A stretch of DNA of 64,000 bases from Sphingomonas sp. HITSZ_GF (GCF_029543155.1 NZ_JARQXA010000006.1:62001-126000), one strand, 5' to 3'; counted from the stretch's first letter, positions 18,818 to 27,112 are shown. Translations and numbers: made by a program. Notes: a model not told the origin generated them from the sequence alone.

Positions 18818-19768
18818 ATGCGGCTCCTCAAGATCATCCCGGACAACACGAACATCGGGTTCGTGCGCGTCCGCCACATCGCCTTCGCGATCACCATGCT
18901 GCTCACCATCGGCGCCGTCGCGCTGGTCGGCATCCATGGGCTCAACATGGGCGTCGACTTCGTCGGTGGCGTCTCCATCGAGGAGAAGTTCCCCGGCGAG
19001 CCGAAGCTCGACGAGATCCGGTCGACGGTGAACCATCTCGGCTTCGGCGACGCGGCGCTCCAGCAGCTCGGCAACCAGAACACGGTGACCATCCGCCTGC
19101 CGGTGCCCGAATCGAACTCGCCGGACGCGGTCAACGCGATGGTCGAGAAGGTGAAGGCGGAGATGAAGGCGAAGTTCAACGCCGACTTCACCACCTATTC
19201 CACCGTCTCGGGCAAGGTCTCGGGCGAGCTGGTGAACAAGGGCGTGCTGGCGGTGATCCTGGCGATCGTCGGCATCGCGATCTTCTCCTGGTTCCGCTAC
19301 GAGTGGCAGTTCGGCGTCTCGACCGCGGTCGCCATCGTGCACGACGTGTTGATGGCGCTGGGCTTCTTCGCGGTGACTGGCCTGGTGTTCGACCTCAACA
19401 TCGTCGCGGCGATCCTCACGATCATCGGCTATTCGATTAACGACAAGATGGTGATCGACGACCGTATCCGCGAGAACATGCGCAAGTACCGCAAGATGGG
19501 CATGAGCGAGTTGATCGACCTGTCGGTCAACGAGACGCTGCCCCGCACGGTGATGACCTCGCTGACGATCATGCTGGCGCTCGCCTCGCTGCTGATCTTC
19601 GGTGGCGAGGTGCTGTTCGGCTTCACCGCGGCGATGATGCTCGGCATCGTCGTCGGCACCTATTCGTCGATCTATGTCTCCTCGTCGCTGCTGATCACCC
19701 TCGGCCTCAAGCCGGGTCCGCGCGAGGAGAAGCCCTCGCCGGCGAGCGGCGCCGAGCGCGTCGGCTGA
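18818..19768 (+). CDS. secF: Protein translocase subunit SecF
   Basis: A 316-residue partner of SecD. It has one N-terminal membrane helix, the MGVDFVGGVSIE motif, a small periplasmic domain, and a C-terminal bundle of five helices with the GYSINDKMVIDDRIREN signature. The start follows AAGGGAAG. Third gene of the yajC-secD-secF operon; the next gene begins 4 bp after its stop, so it is probably co-transcribed. Confidence 0.97.
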   Translation: MRLLKIIPDNTNIGFVRVRHIAFAITMLLTIGAVALVGIHGLNMGVDFVGGVSIEEKFPGEPKLDEIRSTVNHLGFGDAALQQLGNQNTVTIRLPVPESNSPDAVNAMVEKVKAEMKAKFNADFTTYSTVSGKVSGELVNKGVLAVILAIVGIAIFSWFRYEWQFGVSTAVAIVHDVLMALGFFAVTGLVFDLNIVAAILTIIGYSINDKMVIDDRIRENMRKYRKMGMSELIDLSVNETLPRTVMTSLTIMLALASLLIFGGEVLFGFTAAMMLGIVVGTYSSIYVSSSLLITLGLKPGPREEKPSPASGAERVG

Positions 19769-19772
19769 TCGC

Positions 19773-20144
19773 ATGGAAGTGAAGCGCGCCAGCGCGGAGG
19801 GGCCGTTGATCTCCGGCTTCTCCGGGCGCGGTTTCCGGGTCGATGAAGGCGTGTACGAAGGGCTGCTGATCAGCCCCGAGCGCGCCGATGGCTGGTCGCC
19901 GCCGCCGATCGCGGAGCTGAGTGAGGTCGATCTGGCGCCGCTGCTCGCGCTCGATCCGAAGCCCGAATTCCTGCTGCTCGGCACCGGCGCGACTTTGGTG
20001 CGCCCGCCGCGCGCGCTGACCGCGGCGCTGGGGGCGAAGGGCATCGGCGTCGAGGCGATGGACAGCCGCGCGGCCGCACGCGCCTGGGGTGTGCTGCGCG
20101 CCGAATTGCGCTGGATCGCCGGCGCGCTCTACCCGCTGGACTGA
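19773..20144 (+). CDS. Mth938-like (NDUFAF3/DUF498 family) domain protein
   Basis: A 123-residue soluble protein. The pattern LISGFSGRGFRVDEGVYEGLLISP, FLLLGTGATL and GIGVEAMDSRAAARAWGVL is characteristic of the Mth938 fold. The eukaryotic relative NDUFAF3 is a complex I assembly factor, while the bacterial role is unsettled. In many alphaproteobacteria this gene sits directly after secF, as here (4 bp gap), which supports co-expression with the translocase. No catalytic residues are recognisable. Confidence 0.85.
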   Translation: MEVKRASAEGPLISGFSGRGFRVDEGVYEGLLISPERADGWSPPPIAELSEVDLAPLLALDPKPEFLLLGTGATLVRPPRALTAALGAKGIGVEAMDSRAAARAWGVLRAELRWIAGALYPLD

Positions 20145-20188
20145 ACGCCGGCCGCAGCTAAGCTCCCGCTAAAAGGGAGGATGCTCGG

Positions 20189-21310
20189 ATGATGATTCTC
20201 GCGCTGGCGCTGGCGGCGGCTGCAGGGCCGGATACCCCCGATTATCGCGACATGGCGAACTGGCTGTGCCGGCCGGGCCGCCAGGATGCGTGCAGCATGG
20301 ATCTGTCGACCACGGTGGTCGCCGCGGACGGCAAGCGCAGCCTCGAGCCGTTCAAAGCGGCGCGCGCGCCCAAGTTCGACTGCTTCTACGTCTATCCCAC
20401 CATCTCGCTCGACACGACGCCGAACAGCGACCTGATCCCTGGCGACGAGGAGAAGCGCGTCGCCCAATTCCAGGCCGCGCGCTTCGCCAGGCACTGCCGG
20501 GTGTTCGCGCCGGTCTATCGCCAGGTGACACTCAGCGCGCTGCGCAGCGTGATCGGCGGCGGCAGCCCCAAGATCGACCGCGAGATGGCGTTCGCCGACG
20601 TGAAGGCGGCATGGGATGATTACATGGCCCATGACAACAAGGGCCGCGGCGTGGTGCTGATCGGGCATAGCCAGGGCTCGCTGATCCTCACCCGCCTCGT
20701 CGCCACTGCGATCGACGGCAAGCCGGCGCAGAAGCAGCTGGTCTCGGCGATGCTGATCGGCAGCTCCGTGCCAGTGCCGATCGGCAAGGACGTGGGCGGC
20801 GTGTTCCCGACGATCCCGCTGTGCCGCAGCGCGGACCAGGCCGGTTGCGTGGTGACCTATGCCAGCTTCCGCGCCGATTCCCCGCCGCCGGCCAATACCC
20901 GCTTCGGCAAGGGCGACCGGCCCGGCGTCGAGGCCGGCTGCACCAACCCGGCGGCGTTGGGCGGCGGCAAGGCGGGGATGCACGCCTATCTGAACGCGGG
21001 CGGCAACATGCTGGTGCCCGGCCCGGCCGATGCCTGGAGCAAGGACGGGCCGGCGGTGACCACGCCCTTCGTCAGCGTGCCGGGGCTGATTTCGGCCGAG
21101 TGCGTGAAGCAGGACGGGTTCAACTATCTCGCGGTGACGGTGAACGCCGATCCCGCCGATCCGCGCACCGATACGATCGCGGGTGACGTGAAGATCGGCA
21201 ACGCGATCCTGAAGGACTGGGGACTGCACCTGATCGACATGAACCTGGCACAGGGCGATCTCGTCGACCTCACCGCGCGGCAGTACGCGGCCTGGGCGAA
21301 GAAGCGCTAG
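20189..21310 (+). CDS. DUF3089 alpha/beta-hydrolase-like protein
   Basis: A 373-residue protein with a hydrophobic N-terminal signal (MMILALALAAAAG). The serine-hydrolase elbow is GHSQGS (about residue 158-163), preceded by DCFYVYPTISLD and FAPVYRQ, which are typical of the DUF3089 lipase/esterase-like family. The start follows GGGAGG. The role is probably esterase or lipase activity outside the cytoplasm; the substrate is unknown. It stands alone between the sec operon and the convergent TMEM175 gene. Confidence 0.85.
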   Translation: MMILALALAAAAGPDTPDYRDMANWLCRPGRQDACSMDLSTTVVAADGKRSLEPFKAARAPKFDCFYVYPTISLDTTPNSDLIPGDEEKRVAQFQAARFARHCRVFAPVYRQVTLSALRSVIGGGSPKIDREMAFADVKAAWDDYMAHDNKGRGVVLIGHSQGSLILTRLVATAIDGKPAQKQLVSAMLIGSSVPVPIGKDVGGVFPTIPLCRSADQAGCVVTYASFRADSPPPANTRFGKGDRPGVEAGCTNPAALGGGKAGMHAYLNAGGNMLVPGPADAWSKDGPAVTTPFVSVPGLISAECVKQDGFNYLAVTVNADPADPRTDTIAGDVKIGNAILKDWGLHLIDMNLAQGDLVDLTARQYAAWAKKR

Positions 21311-21335
21311 CCTCTCCGCCGCGCGGGTTCTTGCC

Positions 21336-21962
21336 TCAGCCCGCGGGCCAGATCCGCGTCAGCAGCTGGCGCCAGATCGGAATGGTGATCAGCAGGATCT
21401 GGCCGAGGAACGGGAGGAACAGGCACCCGACGAACGCGGTGAGCGAGCCGAGCAGCGCCGCCAGCCCGCGCTGGCGGATCATCTGGCGTTGCTCCGGCGG
21501 CACATGCGCGCCCACCACCGGCGGCGCGGTGAGGATGCGCTGGACCAGGATGTTGCAGATCGAGATGATCACCATCCAGCCGCAATAGAATGCGGTCGGC
21601 ACCCGGTGGCCGAAATAGTCGGACGAGAAGGCGGTGAAGAAGGGCATCGCCGCGATCGCGCAGAGCAGCAGCAGATTGGGCGCGAACAGGCTGGGGCTCC
21701 AGTGGCGCGCGCAATCGAATGCGCGGTGGTGCCCGATCCAGAACATGCTGATCGCGAAGAACGACACGAAGAAGCCGATGAAGTTCGGGATCAGCTTGTT
21801 GAGCGCCTCGAGAAAGGCGAGGTCGGTATAGGGCGGCTCGATGTGCGGCACATGGATCTCGATCACCAGCAGCGTGATCGCGATCGCGAACACGGCATCG
21901 GAGAAGAACGCCATGCGCTCCAGTCCGTGCGCCGGTCCATCGGCGTGCGGCTTGTCAGTCAT
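21336..21962 (-). CDS. TMEM175 family potassium channel (DUF1211)
   Basis: A 208-residue integral membrane protein with about six helices. The first helix carries the family signature R..FFSDAVFAIAITLLVIEI, in which the FSD motif lines the pore in TMEM175 channels. Bacterial members form tetrameric leak-type K+ channels. The gene is convergent with the DUF3089 hydrolase gene and has no evident operon partner. Confidence 0.9.
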   Translation of the reverse strand: MTDKPHADGPAHGLERMAFFSDAVFAIAITLLVIEIHVPHIEPPYTDLAFLEALNKLIPNFIGFFVSFFAISMFWIGHHRAFDCARHWSPSLFAPNLLLLCAIAAMPFFTAFSSDYFGHRVPTAFYCGWMVIISICNILVQRILTAPPVVGAHVPPEQRQMIRQRGLAALLGSLTAFVGCLFLPFLGQILLITIPIWRQLLTRIWPAG

Positions 21963-22004
21963 CGAATACCCCCTTGCTCCGTTTGCCGGCCCCCTAACAG
22001 AGGA

Positions 22005-22688
22005 TCAGCGCGTCGTCTTGGGCGTCGTCGTCTTGGTGCGGCGCGTCGTGGCGCGTGGGGTGGAGGCGGCCGCCTTGGCTGCGGCGGGCTTGCGCGGCTT
22101 GGGCGCGGGCTTGGGTGTCGCAGCCTCGGTCGTCGCAGGCTTGGGAACCGCCGCCGCCTTGGCAGGGGCCTTGGGCTTGGCCGGGGCCTTGGCGGTCGGC
22201 TTCGGCGCGGCGGCGGGTTTGGCCTCGGTCTTTGCGGCAGGCGCCTTGGCTACCGCGGGCTTGGCCGCTGCGGTCTTGGCGGGTGCCTTGGCTACCGGCT
22301 TTGCGGCAGTTTTCGCGGGCGCCTTGGCCGTGGCCGGCTTTGCCTCAGTCTTCGCGGGCGCCGGAGCGGCAGCGGGCTTGGCCGGCGCCTTGGCCGTTGC
22401 GGGCTTGCGCGCGCGCTTCACCACCGGCTTGGCGGCGGCAGGCGTGGCAGCCGGTGTCGGCGCGGGGGCAGCCGGCTTGGCTTCCTCAGTCTTTTCACCG
22501 GGCTTGAGCTTGGCGGCGAGCGCCACCAGGCCCGCGGCGAGCAGGTCGTTCACCACGGGATGCTTGGCGAGTGCGTCGAGTTGTTTGCGAAGCTCCTTGG
22601 GGAGCTTCATCCCGGCGATGCTCTTGGGAAGGAAGCCCTTCTTTTCCGGCTTCGCTTCGGTCGCCTTCTTGTCCTTCTTGCCCGCCAT
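22005..22688 (-). CDS. Lysine/alanine/proline-rich low-complexity protein
   Basis: A 227-residue protein from ATG at 22688 behind a GGAG site. Residues 1-60 form a short ordered head (KSIAGMKLPKELRKQLDALAKHPVVNDLLAAGLVALAAKL). The remaining roughly 150 residues are imperfect repeats of the type AKAPAKTAAKPV, ending in RRTKTTTPKTTR. The composition resembles histone H1-like or AlgP-like tails and suggests nucleic-acid or polyanion binding, but no function is established. The base composition of the repeats (GCC, AAG, CCG codons) is a low-complexity tract on both strands. A second such protein lies at 27181-27591. Confidence 0.75.
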   Translation of the reverse strand: MAGKKDKKATEAKPEKKGFLPKSIAGMKLPKELRKQLDALAKHPVVNDLLAAGLVALAAKLKPGEKTEEAKPAAPAPTPAATPAAAKPVVKRARKPATAKAPAKPAAAPAPAKTEAKPATAKAPAKTAAKPVAKAPAKTAAAKPAVAKAPAAKTEAKPAAAPKPTAKAPAKPKAPAKAAAVPKPATTEAATPKPAPKPRKPAAAKAAASTPRATTRRTKTTTPKTTR

Positions 22689-22765
22689 CACTCGGTCTCC
22701 GCCGCTGGTAACTTCAGTGTCATGAATGTCAGGGAGCGGGGCGGGCTAGTCAACGCGGAAATCGA

Positions 22766-22915
22766 TCATTCCGAATCCTCGTCGAAATCGGGGTCGAACT
22801 CGAATTCGATCTCCAGATCGCCGGGGCCGATCTGCGGCTCTTCCTGCGGCAGGATGTAATAGACCAAAGGCGCCACCTCGACGGCGGGCTCGGGCAGATT
22901 GCGAATGGGATCCAT
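22766..22915 (-). CDS. Small acidic protein, 49 residues, unknown function
   Basis: Starts at ATG 22915 after GGAGTGAGAAG and ends at TGA 22766. The product begins MDPIRNLPEPAVEVAPLVYY and ends in a run of acidic residues (DLEIEFEFDPDFDEDSE). It lies between the glycosyltransferase and the K/A/P-rich gene on the same strand. The strong ribosome site, the biased codon use and the sensible composition support a real gene; no family is recognised. Confidence 0.55.
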   Translation of the reverse strand: MDPIRNLPEPAVEVAPLVYYILPQEEPQIGPGDLEIEFEFDPDFDEDSE

Positions 22916-22969
22916 CTTCTCACTCCGTAACGCCTCGGACACAAACGGCGGCAGAGCGGGGCGGTTCCG

Positions 22970-24148
22970 TCAGGTGGCGCGGCGGCGGTCGACGAGGTGC
23001 TGGAGGAAGCCGCGATAGCGTGCGCTGTTCGCCGCCCAGGTGAAGGGGGCGGCGATGGCTCGCGTGGCGGCGGGAGCGGGCGGTGCGGCGATGATCTCGG
23101 CCAGTGCCTCGGCGAAAGCAGCGGGGGTGCGGGCGACGATGCGGCCGGCTTCGGGGGCAGTGACCACCTGGCGTGCGCCGCCGACATCCGGGATCACCAC
23201 CGGCGTGCCGCTGGCGATCGCTTCGAGCCAGGCATTGGCAAGCCCTTCGCGCTCCGAGGCGAGCGCCATCGCATCGGCGGCGGCGAGCGCAGCAGCGAGG
23301 CGGTCGGGCGGCACCGAGCCGAGCAGCTTGACCCGCTCGCCCAGGGCGAGACGCTCGATCTGCGCCTCGAGCCGCTTGCGGTCGCCCCCTTCGCCGGCGA
23401 TCCACAGGGTCACGCCGGGCAGGGTACGCACCGCCTCGATGACGATGTCGTGCCCCTTGAGCGGGATCAGTGCGCCGACCGAGAGCACCAGCGGGCCGGC
23501 GACGCCCAGCTCGGCCTTGGCTTCGGCGCGGCCGCGCGGGGCAAAACGGGCGAGGTCGACACCGGTGGTGATCGTCTCGATCCTGTCGCCGGGGATGCCC
23601 ATCGCGATCATGTCGCCGCGCATTGCCTCGCTCACCGCCAGCACCCCGTCCGCGGCCTGGCCGGCGGCAACCACCTGCGGTCCGATGGTCGTGCGGCGGC
23701 CCCAGTCATGAATGTCCGACCCGCGCGCCTTGATCGAGACGGGCACGCCGAAGCGCTTGCCGAGCAGCACCGCGGCGGGGCCGTCGGGGAAGAAGAACTC
23801 GGCGGAGATCACGTCGAAGGGGAAGTCCTTGCGGATCTGCTCGAGCAGCGGCGCCACCGCTGCGGCCATGGCGCGGGCGTGGTAGCGCCCGCCGGTGCCG
23901 GGCAGGTTGAGGAAGCGGGGGCGGCGGACGCTCAGTCCCTTCCATTGCTCGCGCTCGGGCAGCGTGGCGAGCCGGGCATAGCGGGCCAGCCGGGAGAGCG
24001 GAAAGGGCGGCAGGCCGCGCGGCGCGACGACGCGGACCTCGACATCGTCGCGCTCCGCCAGCGACAGCGTCTGGCGCTCGACGAAGATGCCGAAATTGGG
24101 CCGGGAGGCGTCGGGGAACAGCGTCGAGAGGATGAGCACGCGGAGCAT
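22970..24148 (-). CDS. GT4-family glycosyltransferase
   Basis: A 392-residue cytoplasmic transferase of the GT-B fold. The N-terminal Rossmann half starts MLRVLILSTLFPDASRPNFG and binds the acceptor. The C-terminal half holds VGALIPLKGHDIVIEAV, WIAGEGGDR and the EX7E nucleotide-sugar motif SEREGLANAWLEA. Such enzymes add sugars from activated donors during polysaccharide or glycolipid synthesis. No capsule or LPS cluster surrounds it, so the product is unknown. Confidence 0.92.
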   Translation of the reverse strand: MLRVLILSTLFPDASRPNFGIFVERQTLSLAERDDVEVRVVAPRGLPPFPLSRLARYARLATLPEREQWKGLSVRRPRFLNLPGTGGRYHARAMAAAVAPLLEQIRKDFPFDVISAEFFFPDGPAAVLLGKRFGVPVSIKARGSDIHDWGRRTTIGPQVVAAGQAADGVLAVSEAMRGDMIAMGIPGDRIETITTGVDLARFAPRGRAEAKAELGVAGPLVLSVGALIPLKGHDIVIEAVRTLPGVTLWIAGEGGDRKRLEAQIERLALGERVKLLGSVPPDRLAAALAAADAMALASEREGLANAWLEAIASGTPVVIPDVGGARQVVTAPEAGRIVARTPAAFAEALAEIIAAPPAPAATRAIAAPFTWAANSARYRGFLQHLVDRRRAT

Positions 24149-24190
24149 GGCCAGGGCTTATAGCGCCCAAGGGTTAATGTCCGCGTTGCC

Positions 24191-24233
24191 AAAACGAAGC
24201 GGCCCGCCCGGCGCATATCGCCGGGCGGGCCGC
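24191..24233 (-). terminator. Intrinsic terminator after the glycine-zipper gene
   Basis: On the minus strand a 14-bp stem (GCGGCCCGCCCGGC and its complement, 24199-24233) with a short loop is followed by TTCGTTTT. It lies about 20 bp beyond the stop of the 24254-24613 gene and separates it from the glycosyltransferase gene. Confidence 0.75.
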
Positions 24234-24253
24234 CGTTAGGATCCGCTACGGGA

Positions 24254-24613
24254 TCAGCGGCACTTCTTGCTGCCGCTGCGCTCGATCTCGCGGCCGGCGA
24301 CGGCGCCGGCGGCGGCGCCGAGCAGCGTGCCGACGGTGCGGTCACCGCGGGTGTCGATCGTGCGGCCGACCAGCGCGCCGGCCACGCCGCCGACCACCAG
24401 GCCGGTGGTGCCGTCGGGCTTGCGGCAATAGCGGCGGCCGTCCCGGCCCTTCCACTCGCGATAGGCATAGCGCTTGCGGTAGCGCTGCTGCGGGGCGAAA
24501 TCGCTGCCGACGCCGGCCTTGGCATAGGGGGCGGCAGTGGCGGCGACCGGAACCACGCTCGCGGCGGGCACCGCGACGGCCAGCGCGCCGAGCGCCAGAA
24601 TAAGCTTACGCAT
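24254..24613 (-). CDS. Glycine-zipper surface protein, paralogue 1 of 3
   Basis: A 119-residue exported protein with a signal peptide (cleavage around ATAAP). The core motif is DGRRYCRKPDGTTGL, followed by a glycine-zipper helix pair (VVGGVAGALVGRTID and GTLLGAAAGAVAGREIE) and a C-terminus SKKCR. Glycine zippers of this 17-kDa-antigen type insert into or pack along membranes. The same YCR..DGTTGL motif and terminal CR occur in the proteins at 26705-27112 and 56068-56451. The two Cys could form a disulfide. Function unknown. Confidence 0.8.
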   Translation of the reverse strand: MRKLILALGALAVAVPAASVVPVAATAAPYAKAGVGSDFAPQQRYRKRYAYREWKGRDGRRYCRKPDGTTGLVVGGVAGALVGRTIDTRGDRTVGTLLGAAAGAVAGREIERSGSKKCR

Positions 24614-24645
24614 GTCTCACTCCTCGATATTCTTCAGCAAACCGG

Positions 24646-24658
24646 GAACGAAACGTTC
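24646..24658. promoter_or_regulatory. Inverted repeat GAACG-AAA-CGTTC upstream of glycine-zipper gene
   Basis: A perfect 5-3-5 inverted repeat 33 bp before the glycine-zipper start, in the divergent intergenic region. It may be half of a composite operator with the larger repeat at 24679-24703, which shares the AACG element. The binding protein is unknown. Confidence 0.3.
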
Positions 24659-24678
24659 TTGATCTCGATCAGGTTGCA

Positions 24679-24703
24679 TGAACGGAAAACTACGTTCCGT
24701 TCA
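24679..24703. promoter_or_regulatory. Inverted repeat TGAACGGAA-N7-TTCCGTTCA
   Basis: A perfect 9-bp inverted repeat with a 7-bp spacer ends 14 bp before the cupin start. Its location between two divergent genes and close to the ribosome site fits an operator for a dimeric repressor. No regulator gene is adjacent. Confidence 0.4.
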
Positions 24704-24717
24704 GCGAAAGGGCAGCA

Positions 24718-25155
24718 ATGGACGACGCACGGGCAATCATCGCGCAACTGGGGCTGGCCCCGCATCCCGAGGGCGGCTGGTACCGCGAGACCTGGCGGGC
24801 GGCGCCGGGCGGGGACGGGCGGGCGCTGGGCACCGCGATCCATTTCCTTCTCGAGGCGGGCCAGCGCTCGCACTGGCACCGGGTGGATGCCGACGAATGG
24901 TGGCTGTGGCACGCCGGCAGTCCGCTCGAGCTGCACATCGCCGATGCGCTGGGCCGCGACCCGGCGACCACCCGGCTCGGCGGCGACGTGGTCCGCGGCC
25001 ATGCGCCCCAGTGCCTGGTCCCGGCGCATCGCTGGCAGGCGACCGAGGCGCCGCACGGATGGGCGCTGGTGAGCTGCATCGTCGTTCCCGGCTTCGATTT
25101 CGCCGGGTTCGAATTGGCGCCTCCCAACTGGTCTCCACGTAATAATATTGCCTAG
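24718..25155 (+). CDS. DUF985 cupin-fold protein
   Basis: A 145-residue single-domain cupin. The N-terminal LGLAPHPEGGWYRETWR is the DUF985 signature. HFLLEAGQRSHWHRVDADEWWLWHAG contains the clustered His/Glu residues expected to bind a metal, and the end GFDFAGFELAP closes the barrel. Plant and yeast relatives are uncharacterised sugar-binding-like cupins. The start follows AAAGGGCAGCA. Confidence 0.88.
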   Translation: MDDARAIIAQLGLAPHPEGGWYRETWRAAPGGDGRALGTAIHFLLEAGQRSHWHRVDADEWWLWHAGSPLELHIADALGRDPATTRLGGDVVRGHAPQCLVPAHRWQATEAPHGWALVSCIVVPGFDFAGFELAPPNWSPRNNIA

Positions 25156-25948
25156 TTCTCCACGTTATCCACAGTCTTCACATATCTGAAGGCGCATTTC
25201 CCGCTTTGCGCGACTCGGGTTCGGTGACACCATCATGACTGTAAGCGAGACGGTCCGGCGGCGGGAAACCAAAGCAAGATCAGATGCTTACACGGGCCGG
25301 GAACGATGCAGGTGCCTTCGGGAAACCGCATTCGGGAACGGTTCGGGGATGCGAAAGCCCCGGTAGTTGCGAAACGGAAGTGCCGCCCACGCGCTGCTGC
25401 TGTTTCGAGGGACGCCAGGGCACGGCTCGACCGGAAGCGGAGCACGGCACGCAAGTGCGGTGCGAAGCGAGAGTGACGCGCGGCGCGCAAGCGACGGGCG
25501 ACACGCAGGCGGACGGTGGCGCGCAAGCGTTGCTCGAAGTCCAGGCCGAAAGCGGTGCGCAAGCATGGCTGGAGGCGGAAGGAAGAGACGGAAAGGGGAC
25601 GATACCCTGGTTCGCGGTGACGGTGCGCAAGCATCCGGATCCGGGAACGAAGGAACGGCCCGCCGGAGATGCCGGATGCCCCGATGCGGAGCGCAAGCCG
25701 AGCGGAGGGTACGGAAGGGATCGGACGGAGAAACCCGCGTCCAGCAAGGCTTCCGAGTTCCGGCCCCCGGCCGGGAGGACGAAGCGGGCCGCCGAGGCTG
25801 GTAACCGCAGCTCTCCTTCGGGATGAGCGGACAACGGCCAGCCTCGACGACCGACCCAAGGTTCGCATGCCCTTGCCGGCGCGGACCGAGGAGCCGCCGA
25901 AACCATGCCGACGGTCCGTCCGGATCCACGGCAGAAGTCCGGCGACAC
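25156..25948. other. About 790 bp with no recognisable gene, possibly a transcribed non-coding or decayed coding region
   Basis: Open frames exist in several phases on both strands, but none shows the strong G/C bias at third positions seen in neighbouring genes. The middle (25440-25640) is low-complexity with many GCGCAAGC-like words. One + frame from ATG 25306 would give a very basic peptide (KRSTARKCGAKRE) and stops at a TGA near 25480, beyond which basic residues continue in frame. A strong + strand terminator follows at 25949, implying a transcript. A single DnaA-box-like TTATCCACA lies at 25165-25173. RNase P, tmRNA and 6S signatures were looked for and not found. Confidence 0.4.
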
Positions 25949-25984
25949 GGGGCCTGGCAGCAATGCCGGGCCCCTTTTGCTTTT
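25949..25984 (+). terminator. Strong intrinsic terminator without an identified upstream gene
   Basis: An 11-bp stem (GGGGCCTGGCA against TGCCGGGCCCC, one G-U pair) with a 4-nt loop is followed by TTTTGCTTTT. The U-tract is on the + strand only, so it ends a rightward transcript coming from the gene-poor stretch to its left. Confidence 0.75.
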
Positions 25985-26032
25985 GGGTCTTCTGTTGCGG
26001 GGGAGGCGGGGCGGAGGGGTTCTGCATTCTGC

Positions 26033-26108
26033 TCCCCGGCGAAAGCCGGGGCCCAGGGTAACAAAGCGACAAGGCAGAGAAACCCTGGGCCCCGGCTTTC
26101 GCCGGGGA
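26033..26108. repeat. Palindromic intergenic repeat, 27-bp perfect arms (copy 1)
   Basis: Arms at 26033-26059 and 26082-26108 begin TCCCCGGCGAAAGCCGGGG and end AGGGT/ACCCT. The short centre contains GCGAC and GGCAGAGAA. A second copy with the same arms and centre is at 56597-56675. No coding capacity, so it resembles a REP/MITE-type element mobilised in trans. Confidence 0.85.
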
Positions 26109-26205
26109 ACAGATTGTCCGTGCTAAGCCATGGTGCCTGTCAGCCTCCGCCATACCAGTGGGACAGCAGGCGGAATCCTACATTGCAAGCCGAACCAGGT
26201 CCGTT

Positions 26206-26631
26206 TCAGAGCAAGGTGGCGTCGAGCTTGCTCTCTGCCTTGAGCAGCTTGGAGACCGGGCAATTGGCGTGGGCGCCGGCGGCAAGCGCTTCGAACTGCT
26301 CCTGGGCTAGGCCGGGGACCGAGGCCTTGAGGGTCAGATCCGAGCGGGTGATGCTGAAGCCGTCGCCGTCCTGCTCTAGCTTCACGGCGGCGCTGGTCTC
26401 GAGGCTACCCTCGCTGAAGCCGGCACGGGCCAGGGCGAAGCTCATCGCCATGGTGAAGCAGCCGGCATGGGCGGCGGCGATCAGCTCTTCCGGGTTGGTG
26501 CCGGGCTCGTCGCCGAACCGGGTGTTGAAGCCGTAGAACTGGTCGGTCATCACCCCCGATTGCGTGGTGATATGGCCTTTGCCTTCCTTGCCGAAGCCGT
26601 CGTAGCGGGCAGTGGCGGTGCGGGTCGTCAT
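26206..26631 (-). CDS. OsmC/Ohr-family peroxiredoxin
   Basis: A 141-residue cytoplasmic thiol peroxidase reducing organic hydroperoxides. The two redox cysteines are Cys58 (AHAGCFTM) and Cys124 (HANCPVSKLL), and the start MTTRTATARYDGFGKEGKG is typical of the OsmC subfamily. The Glu in NPEELIAAAHAGC is the usual partner of the peroxidatic Cys. It is transcribed alone. Confidence 0.94.
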   Translation of the reverse strand: MTTRTATARYDGFGKEGKGHITTQSGVMTDQFYGFNTRFGDEPGTNPEELIAAAHAGCFTMAMSFALARAGFSEGSLETSAAVKLEQDGDGFSITRSDLTLKASVPGLAQEQFEALAAGAHANCPVSKLLKAESKLDATLL

Positions 26632-26704
26632 TCCAGTATCTCCCTTCTTGCCGGGCCCCTGATCTAGGGGATCCGGAGCCCGGCTTGAAGGCTACCCTTT
26701 CGGG

Positions 26705-27112
26705 TTAGCGGCAGCGCATCTCGCCCTTGTCGACCGAGGTGCCGACCGCACCGCCGGCCGCCGCGCCGATCAGCGCGCCGAGCACTTCCGAGCCGCCGGG
26801 GGCAATGATCGCCCCGAGCACACCGCCTGCCGCGGCGCCGACCACCAGGCCGGTGGTGCCGTCCGAGCGGCGGCAATAATAGCGGCCGTCCTGGCCCCGA
26901 TAGACGCGGTCGTTGCGGCTCATCCGATACTCACGATAGCCGCGGCCCTCGCGGTAGTAGCGATCGGCATAATAGCCGCCATAGGCCGGATCGGGGCGGT
27001 TATAGTCGTAGCTGGCATAGCCATAGCCGCTGCCGGGGCCGCCGCCATAATCGGTGCAGCCGGCAAGCGTCGCCGCGGTCGCCGCCGCAGCTCCAAGGAT
27101 CAGAATACGCAT
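26705..27112 (-). CDS. Glycine-zipper lipoprotein, paralogue 2 of 3
   Basis: A 135-residue protein with a lipoprotein signal (TLAGC lipobox). A Tyr/Gly/Arg-rich segment (about residues 25-75) precedes QDGRYYCRRSDGTTGL, a glycine-zipper helix pair (VVGAAAGGVLGAIIAPGG and ALIGAAAGGAVGTSVD) and the terminal MRCR. It shares the YCRR.DGTTGL core and the terminal CR with the proteins at 24254 and 56068, but is membrane-anchored by lipid. Probably envelope-located; function unknown. Confidence 0.8.
   Translation of the reverse strand: MRILILGAAAATAATLAGCTDYGGGPGSGYGYASYDYNRPDPAYGGYYADRYYREGRGYREYRMSRNDRVYRGQDGRYYCRRSDGTTGLVVGAAAGGVLGAIIAPGGSEVLGALIGAAAGGAVGTSVDKGEMRCR

Noticed and set aside
25165-25173. 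Perfect DnaA box TTATCCACA as sign of a replication origin
   Set aside because: Only one box, no cluster, no AT-rich unwinding region and no origin-linked genes.
25156-25984. RNase P RNA, tmRNA or 6S RNA in the gene-free stretch
   Set aside because: Conserved core words (for example GAGGAAAGTCC of RNase P, the tag codons of tmRNA) are absent.
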